The notes beneath the pieces are model-generated. The model saw only the letters and a program-made list of their open reading frames with translations, did not search any database and had not been told where the DNA came from. The translations under genes were made by a program, and so were the position numbers. This document shows positions 18,235 through 29,546 of a stretch of 64,000 nt of DNA, piece by piece. Positions within the stretch are counted from its first letter, which is position 1; the number at the start of each line of letters is the position of its first letter. The stretch is from Chitinophagaceae bacterium (GTDB taxonomy: Bacteria > Bacteroidota > Bacteroidia > Chitinophagales > Chitinophagaceae), in the NCBI GenBank assembly GCA_017853575.1, contig JAFMJI010000002.1:268501-332500 (forward strand), given 5' to 3'.

Positions 18235-19047
18235 CTATGAATTTAAAAGTTTATCCATGTCTCGGTCATTCTGAATTTTGCCTTTAACCTCCAGCATTCT
18301 CATGTCTTTGGCATCTTTGAGGAATTCAGAAGCGAAGATGAAATTATTCAGACGCTCATTTTTGCTGAAAATGATCTCAGCATTGCTGCCTTCCCATTCT
18401 TTGTTTCCCTGATACATGTAAATAATCTTATCGCCGATTTCCATCACACTGTTCATGTCATGTGTATTGACAACAGTCGTTATGTTGAATTCTGTAGTGA
18501 TCTCCTTGATAAGTTTGTCGATCACGAGTGAAGTTTGAGGGTCGAGACCTGAGTTAGGTTCATCACAAAATAAAAATTGCGGATTCAACACTATTGCCCT
18601 GGCAATACCTACCCTTTTTTTCATACCACCGCTTAGTTCTGCTGGAAATTTTTTATGCGCTTCGCCAAGGTTTACTCTGTCGAGTACTTCATCAACTCTT
18701 TTTTGTTTTTCTGCTTTGGTTTGATTTGTAAACATGTCCAATGGAAACATGACATTGCTTTCAACAGTCATGCTATCAAACAAAGCCGAACCCTGGAATA
18801 GCATGCCAATTTTTCTTCGCATGATCTTTTTATGATCAGCATCCAGTTGAGTGAAGTTGGTGCCATCATAAATGATGTTTCCTGCATCAGGCTCCAGGAG
18901 GCCAACAAGACACTTCATCAATACAGTCTTTCCGCTTCCACTGGCTCCAATGATCAGATTACATTTTCCTGTTTCAAACGTCGCTGAAACATCTGCGATA
19001 ACTGTCTTGTCCGCAAATCCTTTTTTAATATGTTCAATGACAATCAT
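18235..19047 (-). CDS. ABC transporter ATP-binding protein, MlaF-like
   Basis: A 270-aa ABC ATPase with Walker A GASGSGKT (about 33-40), signature LSGGMKKR (about 139-146), Walker B LFCDEP and a switch His in VNTHDM. The signature with MKKR and the gene pair with MlaE are typical of the MlaF subfamily, which powers phospholipid transport between the membranes for outer membrane lipid asymmetry. It lies 9 bp after the MlaE-like permease gene. No MCE (MlaD) gene is in the same block, so the substrate-binding partner must be elsewhere, or the next gene has been displaced. Confidence 0.9.
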   Translation of the reverse strand: MIVIEHIKKGFADKTVIADVSATFETGKCNLIIGASGSGKTVLMKCLVGLLEPDAGNIIYDGTNFTQLDADHKKIMRRKIGMLFQGSALFDSMTVESNVMFPLDMFTNQTKAEKQKRVDEVLDRVNLGEAHKKFPAELSGGMKKRVGIARAIVLNPQFLFCDEPNSGLDPQTSLVIDKLIKEITTEFNITTVVNTHDMNSVMEIGDKIIYMYQGNKEWEGSNAEIIFSKNERLNNFIFASEFLKDAKDMRMLEVKGKIQNDRDMDKLLNS

Positions 19048-19056
19048 GCTGATGTT

Positions 19057-19794
19057 TTATAATAGGATGGCTGCCAAAATATAATCTGCCAATAAAATCA
19101 TGATACAGCTTGTAACTACGGCAGTTGTACTTGCTCTTCCAATTTCCAGTGCACCACCCCTTACGTTATAACCAAAATATGCTGGTATCGCTGTGATGAT
19201 AAATGCAAATGTATAGGCCTTGGTTAGAGAGAAGGTTACGTTGTATGGTACAAATGAATCCCAAAGACCTCTGTCATAAATTTCATGTGGTAAAATACCG
19301 GTTAAATCTCCAATCATCCTTCCGCCCCAAATACCAAGCGTCATTGCGATGATTACAAGCAATGGTATAGTAATCAAGGCTGCAATAATTTTTGGAAGAA
19401 TCAGGTATGCTTTGGTATTGATACCCATAATTTCTAATGCGTCAATCTGCTCACTGACTCTCATATTTCCCAATTCAGACGAAATCTTACTACCAACAAC
19501 ACCTGCAAGAACAATACAAGTAATTGTCGGAGCAAACTCCAATATTACACTGTCCCTTACAATTTGTGCAATGACAGATCGAGGAATAATTGGACTAACA
19601 AACTGATATGCGGTTTGAAGGGTAGATACTGCACCGATGAAAACAGAAATGATGGATACAATACCCAATGATCCAATCCCGAGTTCAACACATTGGTGCA
19701 TCAATTCTTTCCAATACATGCGCCAATGCTCAGGCTTGGTAAACATGCCTTTGATCATCAGAAGAAACTCACCTAATCTTGAGAAAATGTTCAT
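19057..19794 (-). CDS. ABC transporter permease, MlaE-like
   Basis: A 245-aa integral membrane protein of the MlaE/YrbE family. It has about five or six helices and the conserved VVGSKISSELGNMRVSEQ cytoplasmic region (about 100-117), followed by IDALEIMGI, the family's coupling-loop signature. Its ATG overlaps the malic enzyme stop (ATGA), and MlaF follows 9 bp later. Together they form the inner-membrane core of a lipid transporter. Confidence 0.9.
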   Translation of the reverse strand: MNIFSRLGEFLLMIKGMFTKPEHWRMYWKELMHQCVELGIGSLGIVSIISVFIGAVSTLQTAYQFVSPIIPRSVIAQIVRDSVILEFAPTITCIVLAGVVGSKISSELGNMRVSEQIDALEIMGINTKAYLILPKIIAALITIPLLVIIAMTLGIWGGRMIGDLTGILPHEIYDRGLWDSFVPYNVTFSLTKAYTFAFIITAIPAYFGYNVRGGALEIGRASTTAVVTSCIMILLADYILAAILL

Positions 19795-22082
19795 CCTCTA
19801 TCTGCTTTCCTCATTTTATATTGTGCATCAATGACTGCAATTACCACCATGTTCAAAATGCTTCTGGTTGATGATCCAATTTGCAATACGTGAACTGGTT
19901 TTTTCAATCCCAGCAATACTGGTCCTATGGCATCTGCGCCACCTACTTCCTGCAAGAGATTGTATGCAATGTTACCGGAACTCAGGTTAGGGAATATGAG
20001 TGTGTTCACTTCACCTGCATCAATGAGTTCAGAGAATGGATAACTCTCACGCATTAGATCTCTGTTAAAGGCAACAATTCCCTGCATCTCACCATCAACG
20101 ATCAATGAAGGGTTTTTCTGTTTAACAATCGCTCTTGCATTTCTAACTGTGATTGCTTCAGGTGTATCACTGCTGCCAAAGTTTGAGTAGCTCAACATGG
20201 CAATGCGTGGTGTGATTCCAAATGTTCGTACTTCTTTTGCAACCAGTAATGTAATGTCTGCTAATTCCTCGGCAGTTGGATTGAAATTTACAGTTGTATC
20301 AGCAAGGAACAAAGGCCCTTTTTTGGTCAGCATGATATACATGCCTGCAATTTTGCAAACGCCGTCTTCTTTTCCAATGATTTGGATAGCAGGACGGATG
20401 GTATCTGGATAATTTCTGCTTAAACCTGAAATCATTGCATCTGCATCACCCATTTCCACCATCATGCATCCAAAATGATTCCTATCTCGCATCAGCTTGT
20501 CAACTTCCTGGCTGTTCACACCTCTGCGCTGACGTTTTTTGAAAAATATTTCACCGTATTTTTTTCTAACTTCTTTTTCATCCTGACTTTTCGGATTGAT
20601 GATCTGAATGCCGTCAATACTTATGTTATGCTCTTCTGCCAGTGCCTTGATGATTTCAGGAGTTCCTAATAAAATAGGTATAGCTATTCCTTCGTCTAGT
20701 GCAAGCTGAGCCGCTTTCAAGACGTTGGTGTTTTCCGCATCTGCAAATACAACGCGCTTAGGATCTCTTCTTGCCTTGTTGCCCAATGCCCTCACCAATT
20801 GATTGTCGATGCCCAGTCGTTTATTCAATTCAATTTCATATGCATTCCAATTCGAAATGGGTTTCTTAGCAACACCAGATTCCATTGCTGCTTTTGCAAC
20901 GGCAGGAGAGACTGTGCTGATCAATCGCGGATCCATTGGTTTTGGAATGATGTAGTTGGGTCCAAACGCAATAGTGGATTCGTTGTATGCCATGTTGACG
21001 ATATCTGGCACAGGACTCTTTGTTAATTCAGCCAGTGCTTTTACGGCAGCAAGTTGCATTTCCTGATTGATTTGTGTTGCTCTTACATCAAGCGCACCGC
21101 GAAATATATAAGGGAATCCCAATACATTGTTTACTTGATTAGGGTAATCAGATCTGCCTGTGGCCATGATGATATCCTCTCTGGTTGAAGTTGCATCTTC
21201 CCAACTGATTTCAGGATCGGGGTTAGCCATGGCGAAAACAATTGGATTGGGAGCCATAGACTTTACCATCTCCTTGCTCACAACATTTCCTTTGCTTAGC
21301 CCAATGAAAACATCTGCACCTTTGAAAGCATCTTCCAGTGTCAATTCGCTTTTCTCAACAGCAAAATTTTGTTTTCTTTCATCAAGGTCATTCCTCTTTT
21401 TGTGGATGAGCCCCTTTGAATCAAACATCAACACATTTTCTTTTTTTGCTCCCAATGCAATGTATAGTTCGACGCAGGCCATGGCTGCGGCACCTGCTCC
21501 ATTTACTACAAAGACAACTTTTTTAATATCCTTTCCTTGTATCTCAAGTGCATTTAGCAATGCAGCAGAACTAATGATTGCTGTGCCATGCTGATCATCA
21601 TGCATGACCGGAATATTCATTTCCTCCTTAAGTCTTTGTTCAATATAAAAACATTCAGGAGCCTTGATGTCTTCAAGATTTACTCCACCGAAAGTTGGTT
21701 GCAATGCTTTTACAATTTCAACAAATTTTACTGGATCCTTTTCTGCAATTTCAATATCAAATACATCAATGTCTGCAAAAATTTTAAATAAAACACCCTT
21801 TCCTTCCATCACAGGCTTACCAGCTTCCGGACCAATATCTCCTAATCCAAGTACTGCTGTACCATTGCTGATTACGGCTACCAAATTTCCTTTGGCAGTG
21901 TACTTGTATACATTTTCAATGTTTTCATGGATTTCTTTACACGGTTCCGCAACACCTGGAGAATATGCGAGGGATAAATCTCTTTGGGTTTTTGCTTCCT
22001 TCGTTGGTATGACCTCTATCTTACCTGGTCTGCCTTTTGAATGATATTCCAGGGCCTGTTCTTTTCTGAGTTTCTGTTGCAT
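19791..22082 (-). CDS. maeB: NADP-dependent malic enzyme fused to a phosphotransacetylase-like domain
   Basis: A 763-aa MaeB-type enzyme. The N-terminal malic domain (about 15-150) contains [12 protein letters not shown]. An NAD(P)-binding domain (about 160-400, VVNGAGAAA) follows. The C-terminal third (about 430-763) is a phosphate acetyl/butyryl-transferase-like domain that in this family is regulatory. It decarboxylates malate to pyruvate with NADPH formation. It precedes mlaE with a 4-bp overlap and follows the M20 gene by 24 bp. Confidence 0.95.
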   Translation of the reverse strand: MQQKLRKEQALEYHSKGRPGKIEVIPTKEAKTQRDLSLAYSPGVAEPCKEIHENIENVYKYTAKGNLVAVISNGTAVLGLGDIGPEAGKPVMEGKGVLFKIFADIDVFDIEIAEKDPVKFVEIVKALQPTFGGVNLEDIKAPECFYIEQRLKEEMNIPVMHDDQHGTAIISSAALLNALEIQGKDIKKVVFVVNGAGAAAMACVELYIALGAKKENVLMFDSKGLIHKKRNDLDERKQNFAVEKSELTLEDAFKGADVFIGLSKGNVVSKEMVKSMAPNPIVFAMANPDPEISWEDATSTREDIIMATGRSDYPNQVNNVLGFPYIFRGALDVRATQINQEMQLAAVKALAELTKSPVPDIVNMAYNESTIAFGPNYIIPKPMDPRLISTVSPAVAKAAMESGVAKKPISNWNAYEIELNKRLGIDNQLVRALGNKARRDPKRVVFADAENTNVLKAAQLALDEGIAIPILLGTPEIIKALAEEHNISIDGIQIINPKSQDEKEVRKKYGEIFFKKRQRRGVNSQEVDKLMRDRNHFGCMMVEMGDADAMISGLSRNYPDTIRPAIQIIGKEDGVCKIAGMYIMLTKKGPLFLADTTVNFNPTAEELADITLLVAKEVRTFGITPRIAMLSYSNFGSSDTPEAITVRNARAIVKQKNPSLIVDGEMQGIVAFNRDLMRESYPFSELIDAGEVNTLIFPNLSSGNIAYNLLQEVGGADAIGPVLLGLKKPVHVLQIGSSTRSILNMVVIAVIDAQYKMRKADRG

Positions 22083-22106
22083 ACGGCATATTTAAATTTC
22101 AATTGA

Positions 22107-23279
22107 TCAGAGTGTGGCACCTAACGTTGCCATCATCCTCATGCCAATTTCAATTGCATCCTCATCAATATCAAAGGTAGGTGTATGAACACCTGAAATT
22201 ATATTTTTCTTCTTGTTGCCTGTCCCCAATCTGAAGAAACATCCGGCAATTTTTTGAGAGTAATAACCAAAGTCTTCTGCACCCATGCGCAATTCGCCTT
22301 CTTCAACATTGCTAGTTCCAAATGTTTCCGATGCAATGCTTCTTGCTCTTTCGGTGATCACTGGATCATTATATACCGTTGGGTATCCAACATCAATTTT
22401 CAGTTCTATCTCTGCGCCGGTTGATTTAGCAACTCCATCTACCACTTCTTGAATCCTCTTGTGCGCATCAAATCTCCACTTTTCGTCCATGGCCCTAAAA
22501 GTACCCATGAGTTTAACTTCCGATGGGATCACATTTGTGGTGAATCCACCATTGATTGCACAGATCGAAAGCACCGAAGGTGAAAATGGATTCCTGTCTC
22601 TGCTGACAACTTGCTGCAAGGCAACAACCAATTCTGAAGCTGTCAATACAGTATCTGCTGTCAAATGGGGAGTAGCAGCATGTCCGCCTTTTCCTTTTAC
22701 AGTAATATAAATTTCATCAGCACTTGCCATTGATTTACCTGCAATGAAACTTAATTTTCCTGTCTCCAATATAGGATGAACATGCAGTCCTACGATTGCT
22801 CTTGGTGCAGGGTTTTCCAACACACCCTCTTTGATCATAATGCTTGCACCACCTGGATTTTTTTCTTCCCCTGGTTGAAAAATTAGTTTCACTGTTCCTT
22901 CCCAATCTCCCCTGGTTTCATTTAATATTTTAGCAGCACCAAGCAATATGCTTGTATGCACATCATGTCCGCATGCATGCATAACACCTGGAACTGTAGA
23001 GGCATATGGAATATTGTTTTCTTCTTGAATGGGCAATGCGTCTATGTCGGCCCTCAATGCAATTACTCTGTCGGATTTTTTTCCTTCAACCAAAGCAACA
23101 ACACCTGTCTCCGCCATTACTTGATAGGGGATATTTAATTCATTCAGATGTTGCTGTATGAATGTTGAAGTATTAAATTCTTTGTAACTCAATTCAGGGT
23201 GTGCATGCAAATGATGACGAACACTTCTATAAGATTCGAAGTATGCCTTTGATAGCTGTTCTATTTTTTCTTTCAACAT
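22107..23279 (-). CDS. M20-family amidohydrolase (N-acyl-amino-acid / hippurate hydrolase type)
   Basis: A 390-aa enzyme of the M20D group. Metal-site motifs are MHACGHDVHT (about 99-108), GEEKNPGGA (about 136-144) and a late His in MGAEDFGYYS. Relatives remove acyl groups from amino acids or cleave indole-acetyl or p-aminobenzoyl conjugates. There is no signal peptide, so it is cytoplasmic. It sits 27 bp downstream of secA and 24 bp upstream of maeB in the same direction. The exact substrate is not inferable. Confidence 0.9.
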   Translation of the reverse strand: MLKEKIEQLSKAYFESYRSVRHHLHAHPELSYKEFNTSTFIQQHLNELNIPYQVMAETGVVALVEGKKSDRVIALRADIDALPIQEENNIPYASTVPGVMHACGHDVHTSILLGAAKILNETRGDWEGTVKLIFQPGEEKNPGGASIMIKEGVLENPAPRAIVGLHVHPILETGKLSFIAGKSMASADEIYITVKGKGGHAATPHLTADTVLTASELVVALQQVVSRDRNPFSPSVLSICAINGGFTTNVIPSEVKLMGTFRAMDEKWRFDAHKRIQEVVDGVAKSTGAEIELKIDVGYPTVYNDPVITERARSIASETFGTSNVEEGELRMGAEDFGYYSQKIAGCFFRLGTGNKKKNIISGVHTPTFDIDEDAIEIGMRMMATLGATL

Positions 23280-23306
23280 GTATTCAGTCGTTATGCTTGA
23301 TGCAAA

Positions 23307-26300
23307 TTATTCCTGGTCTTTTCCGTGGCAGGCTTTGTACTTCTTTCCACTTCCACAAGGACAAGGATCGTTTCTGCCCACTTTAGGCCCAACCTTTACT
23401 GGCTCTGATTTTACCGATTGTGATGGATCGTGATACTCATTGCCGCCTTCTATGGGACCATGTGCAGGTGCAGAAGAAAATTCATCTTTTCTCTCCCGCA
23501 TCTTGCTCATATCCGTCTTGGATTCTCTTCCTTCTCTGAGTGAACCTCCATTGTTCTCTGCTGGTAAAGCTGCATGACATAGGAATGATACGATGTCTTT
23601 GTTCACTTCTGCATCCATGTTAGAAAACAATTCAAATGCAGATTGTTTATATATCACCAGCGGATCTTTTTGTTCATATACCGCAGTTTGTACACTTTGC
23701 TTAAGATCATCCATTGCTCTTAGGTGCTCTTTCCAACTATCATCGATGATGCTGAGTGTGATGGATTTTTCCAGTGAGGATAGAAGTTCTGCTCCATTGC
23801 TCTGTATTGTTTTGTCTAAGTTGGTTAAGACATTGATTGTTTTTTTACCATCTGTAAGCGGAACAAAAACATTTACAACATTGCTGCCCTGTATAAGCTT
23901 TACATTTTGAAAAACAGGAAGCGCTTGTTTTGCGATGCTTTGTTTTCTGAACTGATAATGTTGGATGGCTTCTTGGTATAATTTTTCACTGAGCGATCCG
24001 AGGTCGGATTTTTCAAGTTCTGTTGATGTAATGGAGGTGTTTATACCAAGTTGCATGATGACATTGAGGCTGAAACCATCAAAATCTGAAGTGCCTGCAT
24101 ATTGCTGAACAAGATTTGATGCAACAGCATAAAATGAGTTGTCTAAATCAAGTGCAAGTCTCTCTCCAAACAATGCGTGTTGTCTTTTCCCATATACAAC
24201 ACTTCTTTGTTTGTTCATCACATCATCATACTCCAGTAATCTTTTTCTGATGCCAAAGTTGTTTTCTTCAACTTTCTTTTGAGCCCTTTCAATGCTCTTG
24301 GTGATCATACTGTGCTGAATGACTTCACCTTCTTTGTAACCCATTCTGTCCATGAGTGATGCAATGCGATCACTTCCAAACATTCTCATGAGATCATCTT
24401 CAAGTGATACATAGAATTGTGAAGAACCGGGATCTCCCTGTCTTCCTGCACGACCCCTCAATTGTCTGTCAACGCGTCTGCTCTCGTGTCGCTCGGTGCC
24501 AATAATCGCGAGTCCACCAGCTTCTTTCACACCAGGACCAAGTTTGATATCTGTACCGCGACCAGCCATATTTGTTGCAATGGTTACATTCCCGGCTAAA
24601 CCTGCTTCTGCAACCACCTGTGCTTCACGTGCGTGCTGCTTTGCATTGAGTACGTTGTGTGGAATTTTTTTCTGTTGAAGCATTCTGGATAACAATTCTG
24701 AAACCTCAACGGAAGTTGTACCAACAAGGATTGGTCTTCCTGCGTTTCTCAATTTTTCAACCTCATCAATGACTGCTTTGAATTTTTCTCTTTTGGTTTT
24801 GTAAACCAAATCCTCTTGATCTTTTCTGATCAGAGAAAGATTGGTTGGAATGGAGACAACATCAAGTTTATAGATATTCCAAAATTCTGCAGCCTCTGTC
24901 TCAGCGGTACCAGTCATACCAGCAAGCTTGTGGTACATCCTGAAATAATTCTGGAGTGTTACAGTTGCATATGTTTGTGTAGCCGCTTCAATCTTTACAT
25001 TTTCTTTCGCTTCAATTGCCTGATGCAAGCCATCGCTGTAACGCCTGCCCTCCATGATCCTTCCTGTTTGCTCATCTACAATTTTCACCAATCCTTCCAT
25101 GACAACATATTCAACATCTTTTTCAAAAAGTGTAAATGCCTTCAGTAATTGTTGAATGGTATGTATCCTGTCTGCCTTTTGAGAGTATACTTGCAGAAGA
25201 TTTTCTTTTTGATTGATTTTTTCATCAACAGATATCGTACTCTTTTCAATTTCTGCTAATTCAATTGACAAATCAGGCAATACAAAGAAGTTGGGGTCTT
25301 CACCTGATTTTGTGATATAGTGCAAACCTTTGTCGGTTAATTCAACCTGATTATTTTTTTCGTCTATATGAAAAAACAGTTCCTCGTCAACAACAGGCAT
25401 TTGTTTTTGCTGCTCTGCCAGATAATAATTTTCGGCACGTTGCAACTTGACCTTGATTCCTGGCTCACTTAAAAATTTGATGAGTGCTGAATTCTTTGGT
25501 AGCCCTCTGTATGCACGCATCAAATGCAAGCCACCATCTTGTGGGCCGTCTTTACCTTCTGCAATTAATTTTTTTGCATCCAACAATGATTTGGATACAA
25601 TTTGTTTCTGCACTTCTACCAATTGCTGAATGCGGGGCTTGTGAATATGATACTGTTGATCATCACCCTTCGCAACCGGACCAGAAATAATCAATGGAGT
25701 TCTAGCATCATCAATTAATACACTATCCACTTCATCCACCATGGCAAAATGATGTTTTCTCTGTACCATCTCATCAGGAGAGTGTACCATATTATCTCTC
25801 AGATAATCGAAACCGAATTCATTGTTCGTGCCGTATGTGATATCTGCCTGATATGCTTTTCTTCTTGCATCTGAGTGTGGTTGATGCTTGTCAATACAAT
25901 CAACGGTGAGTCCCAGCCATTCAAACAAGGTTCCATTCCATTCAGAGTCGCGTTTTGCTAGGTAATCATTCACGGTTACAATATGAACACCTTCTCCTGC
26001 AAGCGCATTCAAATAAGCGGGAAGTGTAGATACCAATGTCTTTCCCTCGCCGGTTGCCATCTCGGAGATTTTTCCCTGATGTAACACAGTACCACCAATC
26101 AATTGAACATCATAATGAACCATGTTCCAATTCACCATGCTTCCAGCAGCCATCCAACTTGTTTTGAAAACAGATTCATTTCCTTGGATGGTAACATAAT
26201 CTTTTTTCACACTTAAATCACGGTCCAGATCTGTTGCGGATGAAACCAATTCGTCATTCTCTTTGAATCTGCGTCCTGCTTCTTTCACAACTGCAAATGC

Positions 26301-26633
26301 TTCGGGCAGTATTTCATGTAAAATTTCTTCGATCTGAGCATCTCTCTTTTTCTTCAATTCATCCACTTCCTTGTAAATATTGTCTTTGCCAAGGATGTCT
26401 TCAGCAGGCAAATTTTCTGCCTGTTGGTTGAGGTCATGGATGGACTGATCAATATCCTTTAGATATGCCTTGATCCTAGCCCTGAATTCATTGGTTTTTG
26501 ACCTAAGTTGGTCATTGGTCAGGGATGTGTATGATGAAAAATGCCCATTGATTTTTTCTACGATCGGATAGATGAGTTTGACGTCTTTTTCCGACTTGCT
26601 TCCGCCCAAAATCTTCGATAAGAATGTAAACAT
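23307..26633 (-). CDS. secA: Protein translocase ATPase SecA
   Basis: A 1108-aa SecA. It is longer than the approximately 900-aa proteobacterial protein, as is usual in Bacteroidota because of an N-terminal extension and insertions. Visible motifs are Walker A MATGEGKT (about 192-199), the DEVD box in MVDEVDS, and helicase motifs such as [16 protein letters not shown] and [16 protein letters not shown]. The C-terminal SEC-C zinc motif is [14 protein letters not shown]. It drives preproteins through SecYEG. It is first in a minus-strand run (secA, M20, maeB, mlaE, mlaF) and has a candidate promoter box in the 108-bp divergent gap. Confidence 0.98.
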   Translation of the reverse strand: MFTFLSKILGGSKSEKDVKLIYPIVEKINGHFSSYTSLTNDQLRSKTNEFRARIKAYLKDIDQSIHDLNQQAENLPAEDILGKDNIYKEVDELKKKRDAQIEEILHEILPEAFAVVKEAGRRFKENDELVSSATDLDRDLSVKKDYVTIQGNESVFKTSWMAAGSMVNWNMVHYDVQLIGGTVLHQGKISEMATGEGKTLVSTLPAYLNALAGEGVHIVTVNDYLAKRDSEWNGTLFEWLGLTVDCIDKHQPHSDARRKAYQADITYGTNNEFGFDYLRDNMVHSPDEMVQRKHHFAMVDEVDSVLIDDARTPLIISGPVAKGDDQQYHIHKPRIQQLVEVQKQIVSKSLLDAKKLIAEGKDGPQDGGLHLMRAYRGLPKNSALIKFLSEPGIKVKLQRAENYYLAEQQKQMPVVDEELFFHIDEKNNQVELTDKGLHYITKSGEDPNFFVLPDLSIELAEIEKSTISVDEKINQKENLLQVYSQKADRIHTIQQLLKAFTLFEKDVEYVVMEGLVKIVDEQTGRIMEGRRYSDGLHQAIEAKENVKIEAATQTYATVTLQNYFRMYHKLAGMTGTAETEAAEFWNIYKLDVVSIPTNLSLIRKDQEDLVYKTKREKFKAVIDEVEKLRNAGRPILVGTTSVEVSELLSRMLQQKKIPHNVLNAKQHAREAQVVAEAGLAGNVTIATNMAGRGTDIKLGPGVKEAGGLAIIGTERHESRRVDRQLRGRAGRQGDPGSSQFYVSLEDDLMRMFGSDRIASLMDRMGYKEGEVIQHSMITKSIERAQKKVEENNFGIRKRLLEYDDVMNKQRSVVYGKRQHALFGERLALDLDNSFYAVASNLVQQYAGTSDFDGFSLNVIMQLGINTSITSTELEKSDLGSLSEKLYQEAIQHYQFRKQSIAKQALPVFQNVKLIQGSNVVNVFVPLTDGKKTINVLTNLDKTIQSNGAELLSSLEKSITLSIIDDSWKEHLRAMDDLKQSVQTAVYEQKDPLVIYKQSAFELFSNMDAEVNKDIVSFLCHAALPAENNGGSLREGRESKTDMSKMRERKDEFSSAPAHGPIEGGNEYHDPSQSVKSEPVKVGPKVGRNDPCPCGSGKKYKACHGKDQE

Positions 26634-26657
26634 AACCTTCGGTTCTTTCTAGGGGGT

Positions 26658-26665
26658 CAAATTTA
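26658..26665 (-). promoter_or_regulatory. Candidate -7 box of secA
   Basis: The minus strand reads TAAATTTG, an exact TAnnTTTG, 24 bp upstream of the secA ATG. No TTG is seen at the -33 spacing. Confidence 0.35.
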
Positions 26666-26708
26666 GTTCATTTATCCTGAAAGGAGGGGGTCACCGAAGG
26701 CAAAGCAT

Positions 26709-26716
26709 TACCTTTG
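26709..26716 (+). promoter_or_regulatory. Candidate -7 box of the outer membrane barrel gene
   Basis: TACCTTTG matches TAnnTTTG and lies 25 bp upstream of the ATG at 26742, in the gap divergent from secA. No -33 TTG is visible. Confidence 0.35.
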
Positions 26717-26741
26717 TCATCCAATTCCCGAATTTACTAGT

Positions 26742-29546
26742 ATGAAAAGAGGATTTTACGCACTGTTTATTGTTTTGTTAACAAGTTTAGGGGCTTTTTC
26801 ACAAGAAGGATTTCAGGTGAACGGAAGACTGGTGGATACCCTGGGGAACCCAATTTCAAGGGCAACCATTGGTGTTTACATCGCGGGTGGGAAAGATACC
26901 ATCAAGACCCTCACCAACAATGTTGGATTTTTCCTGATTAAAGGAATTCCTGAGAGAAAGTTTGTGTTGATGATTTCCAGCCTTGGTTATGGTACTACTT
27001 TAAAGGCATATTCTATTCCAGCTGATGAGGAAGTGCTTAAGTTGGAGGACATTAAACTTCGCCCATCATACAGCTCGTTGCAAGAAATTGTGGTTTCGGT
27101 ACCACCTGTAATTGTAAAAGAGGATACTGTAGAATACAAAGCAGATTCATTTCGGTTGAAGCCGAATGCAATGGTGGAGGACCTGCTTAAAAAGATGCCC
27201 GGTATTGAAGTAGACAAAAACGGTAATATTACTGCTCAAGGGAAAACAGTTACTAAAGTGCGGGTAAATGGTAAAGACTTTTTCAGTGGTGATCCCAAAG
27301 CTGCAACTCAGCAGTTGTCAGCAGACATGATCGATAAGGTTCAAGTGGTAGATGACTATGGTGATTTAGCAAACGCGTCTGGAATCAAAGATGGTGAGCC
27401 GGACAAGGTGATCAATTTGCAATTAAAAAAAGATAGAAACAAAGGGGTATTCAGCAGAACAAGTGTGGGAGCGGGCACCAATGATCGATATGCTGCAACC
27501 ACCAATGTGAATATTTTTAATAACAACAAACAGCTTTCTGTTTTTGGAGGTGCAAACAACAACAATTCAAGCACATTCGACTTCAACAGCAGTGGTGGCG
27601 GTGGATTTGGTGGACAAGGCGGCGGCGGTGGTGGAAGAGGCTTTCAGGTGATGATTGGTGGTAATAATCAAGGGGGAATCGGTGGACAAGAAGGATTGAG
27701 TTCAACAAATTCAATTGGCGCCAACTTCAGAAATGATTTTGAAAATAAAAAAGGATCTGTATACGGAAACTACAGTTATTCATCACGCAAAACTGATATA
27801 GAAAGAGATATCGCCTCTCAAAATTTCTTTCAGAACACAAAATTTTTGAACCATCAGGTGGTGAATTCTTCATCAAATGTTTACACGCATAGAGCATCAT
27901 TGAACTTCGAATGGAACATCGATTCATTCAATTATGTAAAGTTCATTCCTGAATTTTTTGCACGTGAATCGAATTCTACAACTGCTAGTGTTTTTGATTA
28001 TTTGAAAAATGATATTGATACTACAAGTAGAGGTAGAAACAATGATTTTTCAAAATCAAACACGCCAAGTTTCAATGGTAACCTAATTTTTAACCACAAG
28101 TTTCAAAAACGCGGAAGAAATCTATCAGTTAATATCACTGGTGGATACAATACAACAGACGGTGAGAGTAATAAAAACAATGTCACAAAAAATTATCTGC
28201 TTAGTAGTGTTGATAGCACCATCTTAAGGCAAATCGTCAACACCAACAATCAATCTGATAATTTCAATATCAGGTTTAATTACTCAGAGCCAATCATGCA
28301 AGGAAGATACCTTGACTTGATATACTCTTATAGTCAGTCTTATGTAAACAATGACCGTGCTACCTATGTGCTGGATGCTTTGGGAAATCCTGTGTTTTCA
28401 AATTTGCTGAGCAATGCTTACGAAACGGATTTTATCCGTCAGCGTATGGGTGCAAACATCAGGACAACGCGCAAGAAGTATAACTATACTTTCGGCGCAA
28501 GTACACAGCCTGTCTATCAAAGAGGATACTCAATTACAAAAGACAGTGCATACACGCCCATCAAGCGTTTGAACCTGCTGCCGTCTGCCAACTTCGCATA
28601 TAATTTCACCAGAAATAAAACGTTGAGATTCTTTTATAATGGAAATGCCAATCAGCCTTCATTCAGTCAGTTGCAACCTGTGAAGGATGTTTCAAATCCC
28701 CAATACCAGACCCAAGGTAATCCATTGTTGAAGCCTGAGTTGGCACATATTTTCAGTCTCTCATTCAACAATTTGAATTTCCTTACAGGTCAGACATTTT
28801 TCATCGGGTCTAATTTCAATTTTACCCACAATCAAATTGTGAACAACACGCTTCGCGTTGGAAACAACGGTAGTCAGTTAACCACCTACGATAATGTGAA
28901 TGGTGCATACTCTGCAAGTGGTTTTTACAATTTCAGCAAACCTTGGAAAAATAGAACATACATTCTGTCGTTTAATGGAACGGCAGCATACAACAACAAC
29001 ATTACCCTAATTGACAACGCTCAAAATTTTGCAAGAACCCTCCTGTTTGCCCAAGGTGCAAAAATGGAATTCAATTGGAAGGATTGGTTGGAGTTTGATA
29101 TGGGTGGAAGGTATGGCGTGAACAGAACAACATATACTTTGTCTGGACAGCCCAACGTAAATTATCACAGCTGGACCCTCACCAATAATTCAAGAGTTGA
29201 TATTCCTGGCGGATGGGTATTCAGACATGATATAGAATATATCATCAACAGAGGTTTGTCATCTTCTGTTAACCAAAACATCGCGTTATTGAACGCGAAT
29301 TTTGAAAAGACATTGTTCAAAAAGAAGAATGGTATTTTCAGAATTTCAGGATTTGATATTTTGAATCAAAACAAGGCAATTGCCAGAACTGTCAATGGAA
29401 ACAACATCGTTGATACAAGGGTTAATCGCCTTACAAGATATTTCATGATGACCTTCATCTATCGATTCAATAAATACAAAGGCCAACAGCCTTCATCCAA
29501 CATGGGTGGTCCTGGCGGGCAACAGATGAGAGATGTCAGATTTTAA
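26742..29546 (+). CDS. Outer membrane beta-barrel protein with carboxypeptidase-like regulatory domain (TonB-receptor-like)
   Basis: A 934-aa protein with a signal peptide (1-20, ending AFSQ). An N-terminal CarboxypepD-regulatory-like beta-sandwich spans about 24-105 (FQVNGRLVDTLGNPIS). A plug-like domain spans about 125-235 (MVEDLLKKMPGIEVDKNG, VRVNGKDFFSGD). A long aromatic-rich barrel of the OMP_b-brl_3 type then runs to the C-terminus. A glycine-rich insertion lies at about 283-316. This family is common in Bacteroidota, and no substrate can be inferred. There is no SusD partner. The next gene starts on its stop codon (TAATG). Confidence 0.88.
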   Translation: MKRGFYALFIVLLTSLGAFSQEGFQVNGRLVDTLGNPISRATIGVYIAGGKDTIKTLTNNVGFFLIKGIPERKFVLMISSLGYGTTLKAYSIPADEEVLKLEDIKLRPSYSSLQEIVVSVPPVIVKEDTVEYKADSFRLKPNAMVEDLLKKMPGIEVDKNGNITAQGKTVTKVRVNGKDFFSGDPKAATQQLSADMIDKVQVVDDYGDLANASGIKDGEPDKVINLQLKKDRNKGVFSRTSVGAGTNDRYAATTNVNIFNNNKQLSVFGGANNNNSSTFDFNSSGGGGFGGQGGGGGGRGFQVMIGGNNQGGIGGQEGLSSTNSIGANFRNDFENKKGSVYGNYSYSSRKTDIERDIASQNFFQNTKFLNHQVVNSSSNVYTHRASLNFEWNIDSFNYVKFIPEFFARESNSTTASVFDYLKNDIDTTSRGRNNDFSKSNTPSFNGNLIFNHKFQKRGRNLSVNITGGYNTTDGESNKNNVTKNYLLSSVDSTILRQIVNTNNQSDNFNIRFNYSEPIMQGRYLDLIYSYSQSYVNNDRATYVLDALGNPVFSNLLSNAYETDFIRQRMGANIRTTRKKYNYTFGASTQPVYQRGYSITKDSAYTPIKRLNLLPSANFAYNFTRNKTLRFFYNGNANQPSFSQLQPVKDVSNPQYQTQGNPLLKPELAHIFSLSFNNLNFLTGQTFFIGSNFNFTHNQIVNNTLRVGNNGSQLTTYDNVNGAYSASGFYNFSKPWKNRTYILSFNGTAAYNNNITLIDNAQNFARTLLFAQGAKMEFNWKDWLEFDMGGRYGVNRTTYTLSGQPNVNYHSWTLTNNSRVDIPGGWVFRHDIEYIINRGLSSSVNQNIALLNANFEKTLFKKKNGIFRISGFDILNQNKAIARTVNGNNIVDTRVNRLTRYFMMTFIYRFNKYKGQQPSSNMGGPGGQQMRDVRF

